Counted from the first letter of the stretch, positions 34,450 through 45,763 are shown. The stretch: DNA of 64,000 nucleotides from an uncultured Pseudomonadota bacterium (GCA_946479515.1 CAMLGF010000002.1:1-64000), one strand, 5' to 3'. Notes: generated by a model not told the origin, from the sequence alone. Translations and numbers: made by a program.

Positions 34450-35697
34450 ATGGACCGCCCGATCACCAAGAAGCGTCGGCCGCTGCGCAAGCACCTGTTG
34501 TTCGGTGGCATCCTGCTGGCGCTGGCACTCGGTGTCGCATTCATGTCCGGATTCGACTGGGACGCGAAGGTCATCGACAAGGAAAAGATTCGCATCGCCG
34601 CGGTGCGGCGGGGTGATCTGGTGATCGACGTCGCGGGAAGCGGACGCATCATGCCGCTCGGCGTCGAGTGGGTGGTCGCGAAGATGCCGGGCGTGGTCAC
34701 CCAGGTGCATGCCGAGGCTGGCGACGTCGTCAAGACGGGCCAGCTCCTGGTCGAGCTGAGCAATACCGAAACCGACGTACAGCTCGCGCAGAAGGAAGCG
34801 CATCTGATGGAGGCAAGGGCGGCACTGTCGAGCAAGAAGTTCGAGCTGCTGTCCCAGGAGATGCAATTTCAATCGATGGTGGCGCAGGCCAAGTCCAACT
34901 ACGAGACCGACAAGGTGGCCTATGAGGCGTATCGGGAACTCATGGAGTCGGAAAGATCGCCGATCTCGCGGCTCGAATTCCTGAAGTCGCGGGTGGCCTA
35001 CGAGAAGCAGCAGGAGCTGTATGAGCTGGCGCGCGGCCAGTACCGGAATTTCAACCAGATCAAGGCGGCGCAGTTGGCCGAATATCAGTCGGGTGTGCGC
35101 CTGGCCGAGCACGAGCGCGATCAGTATCAGATGCGGGTCAAGGATCTGCGGATCGTCGCCAACAAGGATGGGGGCCTGCAGGACTTCGAGCTCAAGGTGG
35201 GGCAGCCAATCACCGCCGGACAGAATCTCGGCAAGATCGTCGCTCCCAATGCGTTGTTCGTCAGGCTGGAGATGCCGGCCATCGATGCGTACAAGATCGC
35301 CAAGGGCCAGACGGCCAAGATCCAGATCGGGCGCGAGATCGTCGACGGCGTGGTGACGCGCATCGATCCCAACATCAAGGGAACGACGATTGACGTCGAC
35401 GTACGCCTGGTGGGAACGCCGGCATCCGCCAGGGTCGACATGTTCGTCAATGCGCGCGTGATCGTTTCCGAGATCAAGAACACTCTCATGGTGTCGCGGC
35501 CGGCTTCGGCGGTCGAGAACGGCGTGTCGATGGTGTACCGGCTGGACGGCTCCTCGCGCGCCGAGCGGGTCGCCGTGAAAACCGGCTCATTGTCCAGCAA
35601 CGAAATACAGGTGCTCGACGGCTTGAACGTCGGTGACAGCATCGTGATTTCCGAGCTGAACGGTCTGCGCGGCAGTGAATCCATTCGCATCAACTAG
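34450..35697 (+). CDS. HlyD/MacA-like periplasmic adaptor protein
   Basis: 415 residues. One membrane anchor at about 14-34 (HLLFGGILLALALGVAFMSG) is followed by a lipoyl-like half (GVVTQVHAEAGDVVKTGQLL). A long charged helical hairpin at roughly 95-210 comes next, then the beta-barrel part (KVGQPITAGQNLGKIVAPNA) and a C-terminal membrane-proximal domain. Such adaptors bridge an inner-membrane ABC pump to an outer-membrane TolC-like channel; no TolC gene is in the window. The MacB-type ATPase and permease follow directly, so the three form a tripartite-type exporter. Confidence 0.9.
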   Translation: MDRPITKKRRPLRKHLLFGGILLALALGVAFMSGFDWDAKVIDKEKIRIAAVRRGDLVIDVAGSGRIMPLGVEWVVAKMPGVVTQVHAEAGDVVKTGQLLVELSNTETDVQLAQKEAHLMEARAALSSKKFELLSQEMQFQSMVAQAKSNYETDKVAYEAYRELMESERSPISRLEFLKSRVAYEKQQELYELARGQYRNFNQIKAAQLAEYQSGVRLAEHERDQYQMRVKDLRIVANKDGGLQDFELKVGQPITAGQNLGKIVAPNALFVRLEMPAIDAYKIAKGQTAKIQIGREIVDGVVTRIDPNIKGTTIDVDVRLVGTPASARVDMFVNARVIVSEIKNTLMVSRPASAVENGVSMVYRLDGSSRAERVAVKTGSLSSNEIQVLDGLNVGDSIVISELNGLRGSESIRIN

Positions 35698-35719
35698 CTG
35701 ACAAGCAAGGGCAAACACA

Positions 35720-36426
<707 letters not shown>

Positions 36427-36430
<4 letters not shown>

Positions 36431-38862
36431 CCGCGATGATCTCCTGGTTCGACATCAAGAAGTCGGTTCGGGTCCTGACCAGGGACTACAAGTATTCGCT
36501 GGTCGTCATCCTGTCGCTGGCCATGAGTCTCGGCGTGACGCTGTTCCTGTTCGAACAGATCTACACCATCAAATACAAGCCGCTCGGCGTGGATGAGCCG
36601 GAAGAGATCGTATCCATCACCCGGTTTGAGAATGGCTGGGGTTATACGACCGGCGGCATCTACTATTTCGACTTCCTCTACTACGACGCTCGTCAGACCA
36701 GTTTCGAGGCGCTCGCGCGCTACGAGGATCGCCTGGCGACCCTGCAGACGGATCGATTCAGCGAGTGGGTGCAGGGTGCGGCCGTCAATGCGGAATTGTT
36801 CAGCATTGCCGCGGGCGCCAACCCGGTATTGGGCCGGACGCTGGTCGCCGAGGACAACATTCACGGCTCGCCCCAGGTGGCGGTCATCGGCTATGACCTG
36901 TGGCAGCGGCTCTTCGGCGGACAGTCGACGGTGTTGGGCGAGCGCGTGACGTTCAATGGCCTTGTCTATTCGATCGTCGGAGTCATGCCCGAGGGATTCA
37001 GGTTTCCCGTCAACCACGAGGTGTGGGTCAACTATCCGATGTGGGAGATGCCGGAGGCGTCGACGGCCGGCTGGAACACGCTGATTGGCCGACTGAAGGA
37101 TGGCGTGACGCTGGACCAGGCGGCCTCCGAGATGCAGTCGCTGGCGGCACAGCTGCGCTCTGAATATCCCGACCAGTTCAAGGGGAAGGAACTGCAGATC
37201 GTTCCCTACACCGAAGCCTTCTCCGCGCCCATGACCACCAGTCTGCGCATCATGACGATCGTCGGCATCGCCATCCTGCTGATGGGTTGCTTCAGCGTCG
37301 CCAATCTGTTGATAGTCAGGATGCTGGAGAACCAGCGTGAGAGCGTCATCAAATCGGCGCTCGGCCTGCCGCAATGGCGCATCGCCGCGAAGCCGCTGCT
37401 CGAGTCGTTCTGGTTGTGTGTGCTCGCCGGGTTGTTGGCGATCTGCCTCTGCTATGCGTTCATCAAGGTGGCTGGCACCTTCATGTATTCCGACGGACCC
37501 TACTGGTGGACGCTCGAATTCAATCCCATGACGTTCGGCCTTGCGCTCGCTTTCGTCGCGCTGATGTGGGTGGGCACGGGCATCGTGCCGGTGGTCATGG
37601 CGACCCGCACACCCTGCAACTCCGCGCTCTCCAGCGGCCGCAAGGGCGGGGTAGGCGGCAGGTCGGCACCCATCATGAATTTGCTCATCGGCATTCAGAT
37701 CATTTGCGCTTTCGTGCTGATGGTCATGACGGGGTTGAGCGTCGAGGCATTGATGCGCACGCTCAACGCGGACTATGGCGTCGATATCGATGACACGTTC
37801 GTTGCCGACGTGCGCCTCTCGGAGTTCTCCCACCCGACGATGGCAGATCGGATCGGGTACTACGAAACGCTGAAACAGGAGCTGGAGAAGCTTCCGGACG
37901 TGAGTCACGCGGCGTTCATGTCGGCGCTGCCGGGGTTCGCCGGCAATACCGTGACGTACCGTGCGCCGGATTCGCTGGCGGTCGCGGGCGACAGTTTCGA
38001 CAAGATATTCCAGATCGCGGTCAGTGAGAACGCCTTCGAGACCCTCGGCATCAGGCTGCTGCGCGGCCGGATGTTCAACAGGCTCGACACGGAGAGCGCC
38101 ACTCCGGTTGGCATCGTCGATCAGCGCACCGCGTACATGCTGGATGCCAATGGCGATGTGGTGGGCAAACGGTTTCAGATCGACCTGGAAAACAAGGGGC
38201 CGCTGGTTACCGTGGTCGGGGTGGTCTCGAGCGTGATGCACGGCTCCCCCATGGTCGAGCAGAGCTCGGTTTTCGGTGCGCTCTATCGACCGATGCGGCA
38301 GCTGCTGCCGCCCTGGGGAACGATGACTCTCGTGGTCGGTTCGGCGTCGCCAGGCATGCCCGCGGAAATCAAGTCCGCGGGCCGCAGGGTCACGCCGCAG
38401 ATCGCGCTGGCATCGATCATGACCTATCAGGATCGCCTGGCTTTGAACACGCGCCAGATCCTGGCGATGGTGTACAACTTCCTGCCGGCGGCATTGCTGG
38501 CTTTTCTGATGGCGTCGCTCGGCATCTACGGCATCTCGACGCGAGTGACGATGCAGAAGGCCAACGATCTCGGCGTGATGAAGGCCGTCGGCGCGACGGA
38601 TTCAGACGTGCTACGCGGGTTCCTGAAGAAGACCTGGATCCTGCTGGGCGCGAGCCTGGCCGCGGGCATCGGTGCACTCATGTTCACCCTGCCGCTGGTC
38701 ACCTCGGGAAGCTTTGTATTCACGGTGACCACGCTGATCGCGATCCTGCTTTACGTGATCGCGCTCATTTTCTCGATGGTCACGATCGCGAGCGTGATTC
38801 CGATTTCGCGGATCAATCGTTTGTCGCCTCAGGCGGCACTCAACTATCAGATCGGAACCTGA
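36427..38862 (+). CDS. MacB/FtsX-family ABC permease with two FtsX regions
   Basis: 811 residues. An N-terminal helix (about 20-40) precedes a large periplasmic MacB_PCD domain (about 45-265, with VIGYDLWQRLFGG and NGLVYSIVGVMPEGFRFP). Three helices follow (FtsX-1), then a second periplasmic domain (about 430-665) and a C-terminal FtsX-2 trio. The duplicated layout is that of ADOP-type permeases in which one chain supplies both halves. It powers transport mechanically through the adaptor. It starts within the ATPase stop codon and ends 3 bases before the methyltransferase gene. Confidence 0.9.
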
Positions 38863-38865
38863 TCG

Positions 38866-40566
38866 ATGATGTCCGCTCGATCATTGCATCTGCCCGGTGG
38901 GTACAGCGTGGAGTTGTACGGCGACACCGAGCAGATCATCAGGGAGATATGGCACGAGAACTGCTATCACACGCTGGGCGAACTGGCGCCCGATGACATC
39001 GTCGTCGATCTCGGTGCCAACCAGGGGATTTTTTCCCTGTTTGCCGCGCAGAAGGGCGCGCGCGTGTTCGCCATCGAACCCGACGCGCGAAACTTCGCGG
39101 TGCTACTGCGCAACATCGAACGCAACGGTCTGTCTGAACGGATCACGCCGTTCCAATTCGCTATCGGCCAGAGTTCGGGTGAGATCGAGATATACATTCC
39201 CGAAAGGAATGGCGAGACGCTTACCGGTCTGATCACCACCACCGTCTCGGTGCAGGAGAACTATGCCGGCCTGTCGCTGAGTCACCTGCGTCGCGAGACG
39301 GTTCCCTGCCGGCGTTTCGCCGAGTTGCTGACCATGCTGCCGCCCGGCCCGATCAGGTTCCTGAAGATCGACTGCGAAGGCGCTGAGCTCGACATCCTGA
39401 ACAGCGGCACCGAAGCGGACTTTGCGCGCGTTGCGAGCCTGGCCATGGAGACGCACTGGGGATATCGCGAAAAGGCACTCTATCAACGCATCAGGGCGCT
39501 CGACTTCAGAGTCACGCATTACCAGAAGATCCACGGGTTCTACTCAACGGGCTATCTTTTTGCCGCGCGTGGCGCGCAGCCCGATCGCGATGAGCATCGC
39601 ACGCCGGTCGCCCGCGTTCAGGTCGAATCGCCTGCGACGCCGAGCGCGCCAGGACGTGCGAGTGCGCATGAGAGCTTTCCGACATCGGGGCCGGCGGCGA
39701 CGCTGCGCTATGACTGGCTGCTGGATGGCACGATTTTCGCTCGAGGCGAGACGGCGGAAATCGACATACCGGCCTGCGCTCCGGGCTGTCACCGGCTCGA
39801 GCTCGTGGCGAGCGATGGCGAGCGCAGCGACAACGACGTGGCGCACTTCTGGTGCTTTTCGCCGCAGTATGGTGTTGCGAGCCCGGCGGCCGCGATCGAA
39901 GCTGCGTCCACGCTGCAGAGCGAATGGGTCGAGGGGCAGCGGGATTTCGTCTTCCGGCACCAGCTCTTCCCTCTGGGCTGGGGACAGAACTACTTTTACA
40001 TCGACGTGATCGAGCGCAGCCGCGACTCGGCGACGGCGGCGCCGGCTGTCGTCATATTCGATCAGCGCGAGTACCCGTTGCGCAATGGTCAACGCAAGGT
40101 CGAACTGCCGTTCTTTCCACGGCGGGAAGACATCGCATTCTCAATTCGCAGCTCGACTCGCAGTCGCTTCACCATCGAGTGCTACGTGACTGAGAGGCCG
40201 GTTCATGTTCCTTCGGAAACGCGGTGGCTGCAGGGCGAACAACCCTACGAGCTGGAGCATTTTGGCCAGCCTTACGCGTGCAATCTGGATGGCGGCGCGA
40301 GATTCACCTTGAACCTGGCCACCATCGCCGACTGGACGCCGAGGAGAATAAAGGTGGGCGTCAAGGTGCCTGAGGGCTTCGCTCACCAGGGAGAATTGCA
40401 GGGCAGTGCGTGCCTCGCGGATCACGTCGCGCCACTGCGCGGCTGGTACACCGAGCTGTGCATTTCCCGGCAGTCGTATCCCCGGCAGCTGGCTCTGGAG
40501 TTTCGCGACACAGGCAAGCGCTCGTACGAACTGGTCTGGTGGCCCGAGGCTGGCGATGAAGCCTGA
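38866..40566 (+). CDS. FkbM family methyltransferase with large C-terminal extension
   Basis: 566 residues. The N-terminal 240 are an FkbM methyltransferase: VVDLGANQGIFSLFAA (SAM loop, 47-62), AIEPDARNFAVL, and FLKIDCEGAELDIL (164-177) with the acidic DCEGAE motif. FkbM enzymes are usually O-methyltransferases acting on sugars or macrolides. Residues about 250-566 are an additional region rich in beta-strand-like sequence, including an Ig-like ATLRYDWLLDGTIFARGE segment and CAPGCHRLELVASDGERSD. This part has no family I recognise. A GTG-poor, tightly coupled gene: its ATG is 3 bases after the permease stop. Confidence 0.82.
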   Translation: MMSARSLHLPGGYSVELYGDTEQIIREIWHENCYHTLGELAPDDIVVDLGANQGIFSLFAAQKGARVFAIEPDARNFAVLLRNIERNGLSERITPFQFAIGQSSGEIEIYIPERNGETLTGLITTTVSVQENYAGLSLSHLRRETVPCRRFAELLTMLPPGPIRFLKIDCEGAELDILNSGTEADFARVASLAMETHWGYREKALYQRIRALDFRVTHYQKIHGFYSTGYLFAARGAQPDRDEHRTPVARVQVESPATPSAPGRASAHESFPTSGPAATLRYDWLLDGTIFARGETAEIDIPACAPGCHRLELVASDGERSDNDVAHFWCFSPQYGVASPAAAIEAASTLQSEWVEGQRDFVFRHQLFPLGWGQNYFYIDVIERSRDSATAAPAVVIFDQREYPLRNGQRKVELPFFPRREDIAFSIRSSTRSRFTIECYVTERPVHVPSETRWLQGEQPYELEHFGQPYACNLDGGARFTLNLATIADWTPRRIKVGVKVPEGFAHQGELQGSACLADHVAPLRGWYTELCISRQSYPRQLALEFRDTGKRSYELVWWPEAGDEA

Positions 40567-40604
40567 ATCACACCGGGCTCTGCACCACCGGGGAGACGCT
40601 CGAC

Positions 40605-42128
40605 TTGAAGCATGATGTCATCGTCGTGGGGTCGGGACTTGCCGGGGCGTGGGCAGCGAAGGAGTTGTCTGCTCGCGGACTTGCCGTACTGGTGCTCGAT
40701 GCAGGTCCGGCAATCGACGCGCAGCGCGCAGCCGACCTGCGCCCGTGGAACGGGGAACGGCGCGCCACGGCTGCCGTGCGCCAGCCGCGGCAATCCCGCC
40801 ATCCGTGCTATTGGAATCAGAACCCCGAACTGTACGTCGACGATGTCGAGAATCCGTATCGAACTACCGAGGATACCGATTTCGTCTGGATTCGCGGCCG
40901 ACAGATCGGTGGCAAGAGCCTGACGTGGGGCGGCGTCACATTGCGCTTCTCGGACCACGAATTTCATCCTGCGGCGGGAGAACAGACCTGGCCGATCGGC
41001 TACGACGATCTTCGTCCCTATTACGACGATGTCGAACGCTTCATGGGAGTCGAAGGCACGGCCGATGGAATCGCGCGGCTGCCGGATGGCGTGTACCTTC
41101 CCGCGACACCGATGACGCCCCACGAAGCGCAGTTCAGGGAGCGCGTGGAATCGCGCTGGCGGGATCGGCGGGTCATTCATGCCCGCGGCGTTCGCGGGCA
41201 CGGGACGTCCGGCGGGCCGATGAGCGCGTGCGACTGGGGACCGCATACCGCGCTGCACGCCGTGCTGCCCGCTGCGATCGCGACCGGACGCACGGAGTTG
41301 CGTCCCGATACCGTCGTCTCGCATCTGGTGCTGAGTGACGACGGAAGCCGGGTCGTCGGCGTTGCCTGCGTGGATCGCGAAAGCAAGAAGCAGTTCGAGG
41401 TCCACGGCCGTGCAGTGGCACTCTGCGCGTCAACGCTCGAGTCGGTTCGCATCATGCTCAATTCGACACACGCGCGCCATCCGGCCGGCGTCGGCAACTC
41501 CAGCGGATGCCTCGGACGGTTCATCGTCGATCACGCCGCGGTTTCGATCAGTGGCGAGTGCGCGGGCAGAGTTCCCGAACCACTCATTGCCATCGGACCT
41601 GGCTCCGGCTACGGCATTCTGATGCCACCCATCGCCGAGAATTTTGGCATCTGGGGCGCGTTTCAGCGCGGCGCGCCGAATGCGGCTGGCGAAGTCGGCT
41701 GGTTTCTGAATGCCACGGTGGAGATGTCTCCGCGCAGGTCCAACTGCGTGATGCTGGACGGAGGCAGCGTCGATGCATGGGGCATCGAGTCGCTGAAGAT
41801 GGATGTTCGCTACTCCGATGCCGAACGCGAAGAGCTGGCGTACGCGAAGAGCTACCTCTGCCGCATGGCTGAAGCCACGGGACTCCGAGTGACAGGAGGC
41901 GTCGAAACCGCTCCCGGCGGCTACGTGCACGACTTGGGAGGTGCGCGGATGGGTGTCGATCCGGCCACTTCCGTATTGAACGGGTTCAATCAGTGCTGGG
42001 ACGTGCCCAATCTCTTCGTCATGGATGGCGCGTCCTTCGTGACCGCGGGCTGGCAGAATCCGAGTCTTACCATCATGGCGTTGGCGGCACGTGCCAGCGT
42101 GCGCCTCGCGGAGTCGCTGCAGAATTGA
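40605..42128 (+). CDS. GMC family FAD oxidoreductase
   Basis: 507 residues from TTG 40605, supported by GGGGAGA about 8 bases upstream and by the N-terminus KHDVIVVGSGLAGAWAA, which begins the FAD fold (VVGSGLAG...VLDAG). RQIGGKSLTWGGVTLRF is the second GMC signature. The C-terminus carries HDLGGARMGVDP and DGASFVTAGWQNPSLTIMAL, the catalytic end with an Asn/His pair region. Members include pyranose oxidases, glucose and choline dehydrogenases, so oxidation of a sugar hydroxyl is plausible. Last gene of the cluster; its stop is 18 bases from the convergent SnoaL-like gene. Confidence 0.9.
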   Translation: MKHDVIVVGSGLAGAWAAKELSARGLAVLVLDAGPAIDAQRAADLRPWNGERRATAAVRQPRQSRHPCYWNQNPELYVDDVENPYRTTEDTDFVWIRGRQIGGKSLTWGGVTLRFSDHEFHPAAGEQTWPIGYDDLRPYYDDVERFMGVEGTADGIARLPDGVYLPATPMTPHEAQFRERVESRWRDRRVIHARGVRGHGTSGGPMSACDWGPHTALHAVLPAAIATGRTELRPDTVVSHLVLSDDGSRVVGVACVDRESKKQFEVHGRAVALCASTLESVRIMLNSTHARHPAGVGNSSGCLGRFIVDHAAVSISGECAGRVPEPLIAIGPGSGYGILMPPIAENFGIWGAFQRGAPNAAGEVGWFLNATVEMSPRRSNCVMLDGGSVDAWGIESLKMDVRYSDAEREELAYAKSYLCRMAEATGLRVTGGVETAPGGYVHDLGGARMGVDPATSVLNGFNQCWDVPNLFVMDGASFVTAGWQNPSLTIMALAARASVRLAESLQN

Positions 42129-42146
42129 GCGACGTCGTACCGTCGA

Positions 42147-42659
42147 CTAGTCGCGCGGTCGATCCAGCACGGGCTCGTCAACGGGCGGTCGCGTCACGGT
42201 GATGCCGGGGCCGATGTCCGCCGCCATCCGCCGGTGCAGTTTCCAGTCTCCATTCACGCGCTTCCAGATTTCCAGCGCCTGGCCGCGTGCGCGCATGTCG
42301 CCATTGCGCTGCGCCTGCGTGAGGCTGACCGTGTGCCACGCAATGTCGTTGGCAACCGAGATTTCGCGGCTGGTCGCGATCAGTCGTCCGCCGGCCGCGA
42401 GTTCACGCAGCGTCGTCAAGGCTGCGTCACGGCCTCTCGCCGTGGCGAGATTGTCGCGCAGCTCGACGTCGTCGGTCATGGTGGCCGTGAGCGTGGCCAC
42501 GTCCCGTGCATTGACGGCCGCCGTCCAGCGATGGATCGCGGCCTCGAGCGCAGCGCGATCCGGATCAGCGGCGGGCGCGCCGGCTCCGGCGCAGGCGAGG
42601 AGCAGGCTGCCGACCAGCAGGCCTGCCAACAGGGTGGGGCGCGAGTCTGTCTTGCTCAT
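42147..42659 (-). CDS. SnoaL/DUF4440-like lipoprotein
   Basis: 170 residues with a lipoprotein signal (LLVGSLLLACAGAG, lipid Cys23). The mature part is an NTF2-like cone fold of the DUF4440/SnoaL type: LEAAIHRWTAAVNARDVATL, TMTDDVELRD, and a C-terminal ALEIWKRVNGDWKLHRRMAAD. The family includes calcium/calmodulin kinase association-domain relatives and small hydrolases; no activity can be assigned. It converges on the GMC oxidoreductase gene. Downstream of the subtilase and separated from it by a hairpin, it is probably its own transcription unit. Confidence 0.75.
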   Translation of the reverse strand: MSKTDSRPTLLAGLLVGSLLLACAGAGAPAADPDRAALEAAIHRWTAAVNARDVATLTATMTDDVELRDNLATARGRDAALTTLRELAAGGRLIATSREISVANDIAWHTVSLTQAQRNGDMRARGQALEIWKRVNGDWKLHRRMAADIGPGITVTRPPVDEPVLDRPRD

Positions 42660-42716
42660 GAGCGTTGTAACGCGCGAATCGTGAGATCGTGTTCGAGGGC
42701 TTCGCGAACCTCAAAG

Positions 42717-42744
42717 GGGCCCGCACCGCTGCCGATGCGGGCCC
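42717..42744 (-). terminator. GC-rich hairpin after the subtilase gene
   Basis: Perfect 9-bp stem GGGCCCGCA/TGCGGGCCC with a 10-base loop, lying 26 bases beyond the stop of the minus-strand subtilase gene. Only a short T run (CTTT) follows on that strand, so it is an intermediate candidate for intrinsic termination or an mRNA end stabiliser. Confidence 0.55.
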
Positions 42745-42770
42745 TCGAGACGATCAATGGACGGGCAGGC

Positions 42771-45578
42771 TCACTTACGCTTCCTCATGACCGCGCGCAC
42801 CGCGGCCTCCGCGTTGACGAACCCGTAACCATCGAGCGGGCTGTAACCGCGCCCGATGAAATTGACGAACTCGCCGCGGTAGGCGAAGCCATCTTCGAAC
42901 TTGCCGAAGAAGCTCGCGCCGCCCGGGACGAGTCTGCCCGAGGGAATCAGCACACCTCCGCCGAGCAGGTCGGCGGAGTTGCCGCCCGCGGCGCCGCCCG
43001 GTCCCGCGACATCGGTCTCGTCCCGATCGACGCCGAACGACAGCAGATCACCACTGGCGAACGAGCCCGGCAGGAACTCGAGATCCAGCTGCTTCCATTG
43101 TCCAGCGACGCCCGGCGGATCGGCGGGCAGCGAGAACGAGCCCTGCACGTCGAGGGCTGTGAGGCCCTCCGTGCGGCCCACGACGAATGGCTGGCCGGGT
43201 GGCGGCAGCGGCGAGTTTCTTTCGTCGAACACGATGCCACCCGGAGAATTCGTGGGATTCGCATGGGCTCCGTTCAGCGACAGGCTGGCAAGCCGGCTTC
43301 TGCCGAAATGCGTGACGCTGAACACGTTGGGGTCGAACTGGCTGATCGCATTTGGATCGGCGTTCGCATCGATCGCGAGGAAATTGCCACGCGACAGCGC
43401 GAAACCCCAGGAGAAGAACGGATCGAGGTCGTGCGCGAAGGCGCTGTCCTGGAGGATCTTGCGCATCTTCCCGGGTTTAACCGAGCCCGGCCCTCCGGCG
43501 GCGTCCAGCACCAGCGCGGCGATCGCGGCGGCATGCGGGGCGGCGGCGCTCGTTCCGAAGAAGTTCGGGAACGAGTCGTCGTCGATGGTCGTGTCCGACG
43601 TGAAGAACGTGGTGTTGGCGCCGTCCATCGCGGCGAGATCGGGCTTCTGCCGGTACTCCGCGCGCCGGAGGCGGCGGCTGTCCTCGTCGAAGTAGATGGT
43701 CGCGGGTCCAGGAGAGGTGAACGCCTCGGGCACGAACGGCGCGAAGAATGGATAGGCCGCCACGCCGATCGCACCCGCCGCCGAGTTGTGCCCGTAGGTC
43801 ACCGGATCCAGGTAGCTGAAGTATTCCTGCGGACTGATGTTGCCGAAGCCCACCCAGCGGATCCGATCCGCGACATTGCGGCCCGGTGTCGGCGTGTTCG
43901 CGCGCGCGATCACGAGCTGGATGGTCACGGTGGCATTGATGCCGCCGAGCTCGATGGGGCGATTCGTGAAGGTGTTCTGATCCGCCAGAGCACCGAGATA
44001 CTGCCCCGTGGAGAGGAAGAACAGCAGGTTGTAGTCCGACAGCACCGGTTCGGGTAGTTCGGCGTTCGACACCTCGTAGCGGAAGTCGCCGCCCTGCGTG
44101 GGGTCGAAGCTGATGACGCGCACCGTGTACGTGCCGGTCACCGGCAGCTCCAGCGCGATGAACTCGGGGTTCGTGCCCGTGTCCTTGGTCGCCACGAGGT
44201 CGCCGGCCGGGCCGTACAGCTCCAGCACGATGTCCGGAATCGACGTTCCAGTCGACGAGTTGTCGCCGTCGACGAAGACCATTACCGGCTGGCCCGCCGT
44301 GCCGCTGAAGGTGAAGTCAGCGGAGCCGCCATTGGGAACGGTGCCGGTGCCCGATGCGAACGGCGCGCCGACGGCGGTCGGCGGCTTCGAATCGAACGGT
44401 TCGTTCCACTGCAGCACCACGTTGTTGCTGCCGCCCGTATTGACCGTGAACTGCACGGTTTGCGCGATGTCCACCTGGCCGTCCGCGGCGAAGTTGTGGA
44501 AGCCGCCGGCGTACAACTCCTCGGGCACGGTGCTGAAGTCCAGATTGGTGTTGTCCCAAGATGTCGAGTCGGCCGGGACGAGTCGAATCCTGGAGTCGTA
44601 GGCCTGCGTCGCGGGGCGGTTCCCGGCCGAGGAGAAATACGACACGCCCTTGGCGACGACTTCGTCCACGGCCTGCGCGACGAGGCCGTCCTGGAAGAAC
44701 GGTTCGTCCAGATAGATGATGTCGTCGACGATCACGTCGGCCTTGAAACCCGCGCGGTAGTTCGGTGCGGCCGGATCCCCGGCCAGCGCGCGAATGTTGT
44801 TGGCGAAGTTGAGTTGCCCGCCGTTCGCCGTCGCGAAGCCGAGCTTCGCCTTCGGCGCGAGGTCGTGCACGATCTGCAGCATGGCGCGGCCCTCGTCCGT
44901 GCGCGACGGCCAGTCTTCGAGAACCACCACCGGCTCGGTGTTACCCAGCGGATTGCCGGCACCCGGCAGGTCGCCGGTCGAGATGTCCTGCGCCGCGCTG
45001 TTGGGCGCGGTGTTCGTGTCGTAGCTGTCGGACATCACGCCGACCGTGATGCCCGAGCCATCGACCCCGGCCGGTAGTTTGTCCACGCGGTGCTGCACGA
45101 TGCCCTGGCTGTCGGTGGCGCCGACATTGGTGACCATCGGGCTCGACGGCACCACCGCCAGCACGCCCTGGGTCTGCGCCAGCTTGAGGAGCTGCTCCAC
45201 GGGGACGTAGGCCTCGATGAGGCCGGGCCCGTAAGACAGGTCTGACGCGATGACCTGCACGCCGGCCATGTTCTGCACCGATCCGAGCGTGCGCGCCGGC
45301 GTCGCCGTGCCGTCGAGCGAAATCCGCACCAGGGCCCGATTGGCGTCGTCGAACTGCACTGGGGAGGTGAGCCTCACCTCCGAGGCATCGGCGGCGCGGG
45401 CGCTGCGCGTCGCGCGGCGCGCCGCGGCCTGCGGCGCAACCAGCTGTTTGAGGCCTTCTCCGAGTTTTGCCGTGCCATCGCCGGCCAGCGCCGCGGGCGC
45501 GAGCGAGATGGTTACCACGGTGGACATTGCCAGCCGCGCGAGCAATGCCGCGCGGATACGCCGTTCCTGACGTTTCAT
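42771..45578 (-). CDS. Large exported subtilisin/sedolisin-like serine peptidase
   Basis: 935 residues with a Sec signal (ending about LAPAALAG). Subtilase fold: aspartate in ITVGVMSDSYD (Asp184), oxyanion Asn320 in FSSAGN, nucleophile in FFGTSAAAPHAAAIAAL (Ser677). The usual catalytic His (HGTH) site reads TDEGRAML, so a Glu (229) stands in the His position, as in sedolisins, making an Asp/Glu/Ser set. A beta-rich insert of about 350 residues lies between Asn320 and the Ser motif. It contains a pre-peptidase C-terminal-like segment (GTAGQPVMVFVDGD...TGTYTVRVISF). Likely secreted or cell-surface. Divergent from the DUF4097 gene. Confidence 0.85.
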   Translation of the reverse strand: MKRQERRIRAALLARLAMSTVVTISLAPAALAGDGTAKLGEGLKQLVAPQAAARRATRSARAADASEVRLTSPVQFDDANRALVRISLDGTATPARTLGSVQNMAGVQVIASDLSYGPGLIEAYVPVEQLLKLAQTQGVLAVVPSSPMVTNVGATDSQGIVQHRVDKLPAGVDGSGITVGVMSDSYDTNTAPNSAAQDISTGDLPGAGNPLGNTEPVVVLEDWPSRTDEGRAMLQIVHDLAPKAKLGFATANGGQLNFANNIRALAGDPAAPNYRAGFKADVIVDDIIYLDEPFFQDGLVAQAVDEVVAKGVSYFSSAGNRPATQAYDSRIRLVPADSTSWDNTNLDFSTVPEELYAGGFHNFAADGQVDIAQTVQFTVNTGGSNNVVLQWNEPFDSKPPTAVGAPFASGTGTVPNGGSADFTFSGTAGQPVMVFVDGDNSSTGTSIPDIVLELYGPAGDLVATKDTGTNPEFIALELPVTGTYTVRVISFDPTQGGDFRYEVSNAELPEPVLSDYNLLFFLSTGQYLGALADQNTFTNRPIELGGINATVTIQLVIARANTPTPGRNVADRIRWVGFGNISPQEYFSYLDPVTYGHNSAAGAIGVAAYPFFAPFVPEAFTSPGPATIYFDEDSRRLRRAEYRQKPDLAAMDGANTTFFTSDTTIDDDSFPNFFGTSAAAPHAAAIAALVLDAAGGPGSVKPGKMRKILQDSAFAHDLDPFFSWGFALSRGNFLAIDANADPNAISQFDPNVFSVTHFGRSRLASLSLNGAHANPTNSPGGIVFDERNSPLPPPGQPFVVGRTEGLTALDVQGSFSLPADPPGVAGQWKQLDLEFLPGSFASGDLLSFGVDRDETDVAGPGGAAGGNSADLLGGGVLIPSGRLVPGGASFFGKFEDGFAYRGEFVNFIGRGYSPLDGYGFVNAEAAVRAVMRKRK

Positions 45579-45763
45579 GCTGTAGCTCCCTGCTTGTTAT
45601 GGATGTTGGCAATCGAGCCGAGATCGTCGAGCGCCAAGCATGTCGAAGCTACGCCTGCACCTGAAACGGTTCAACACGGTGGACGGCATTGCAACCCGCG
45701 GGCCGTTCGGCTCGTCTCAATCGGCGGGCGGCGCGTTCCCGATGCTGCCTCAAAGGAGTGCCC

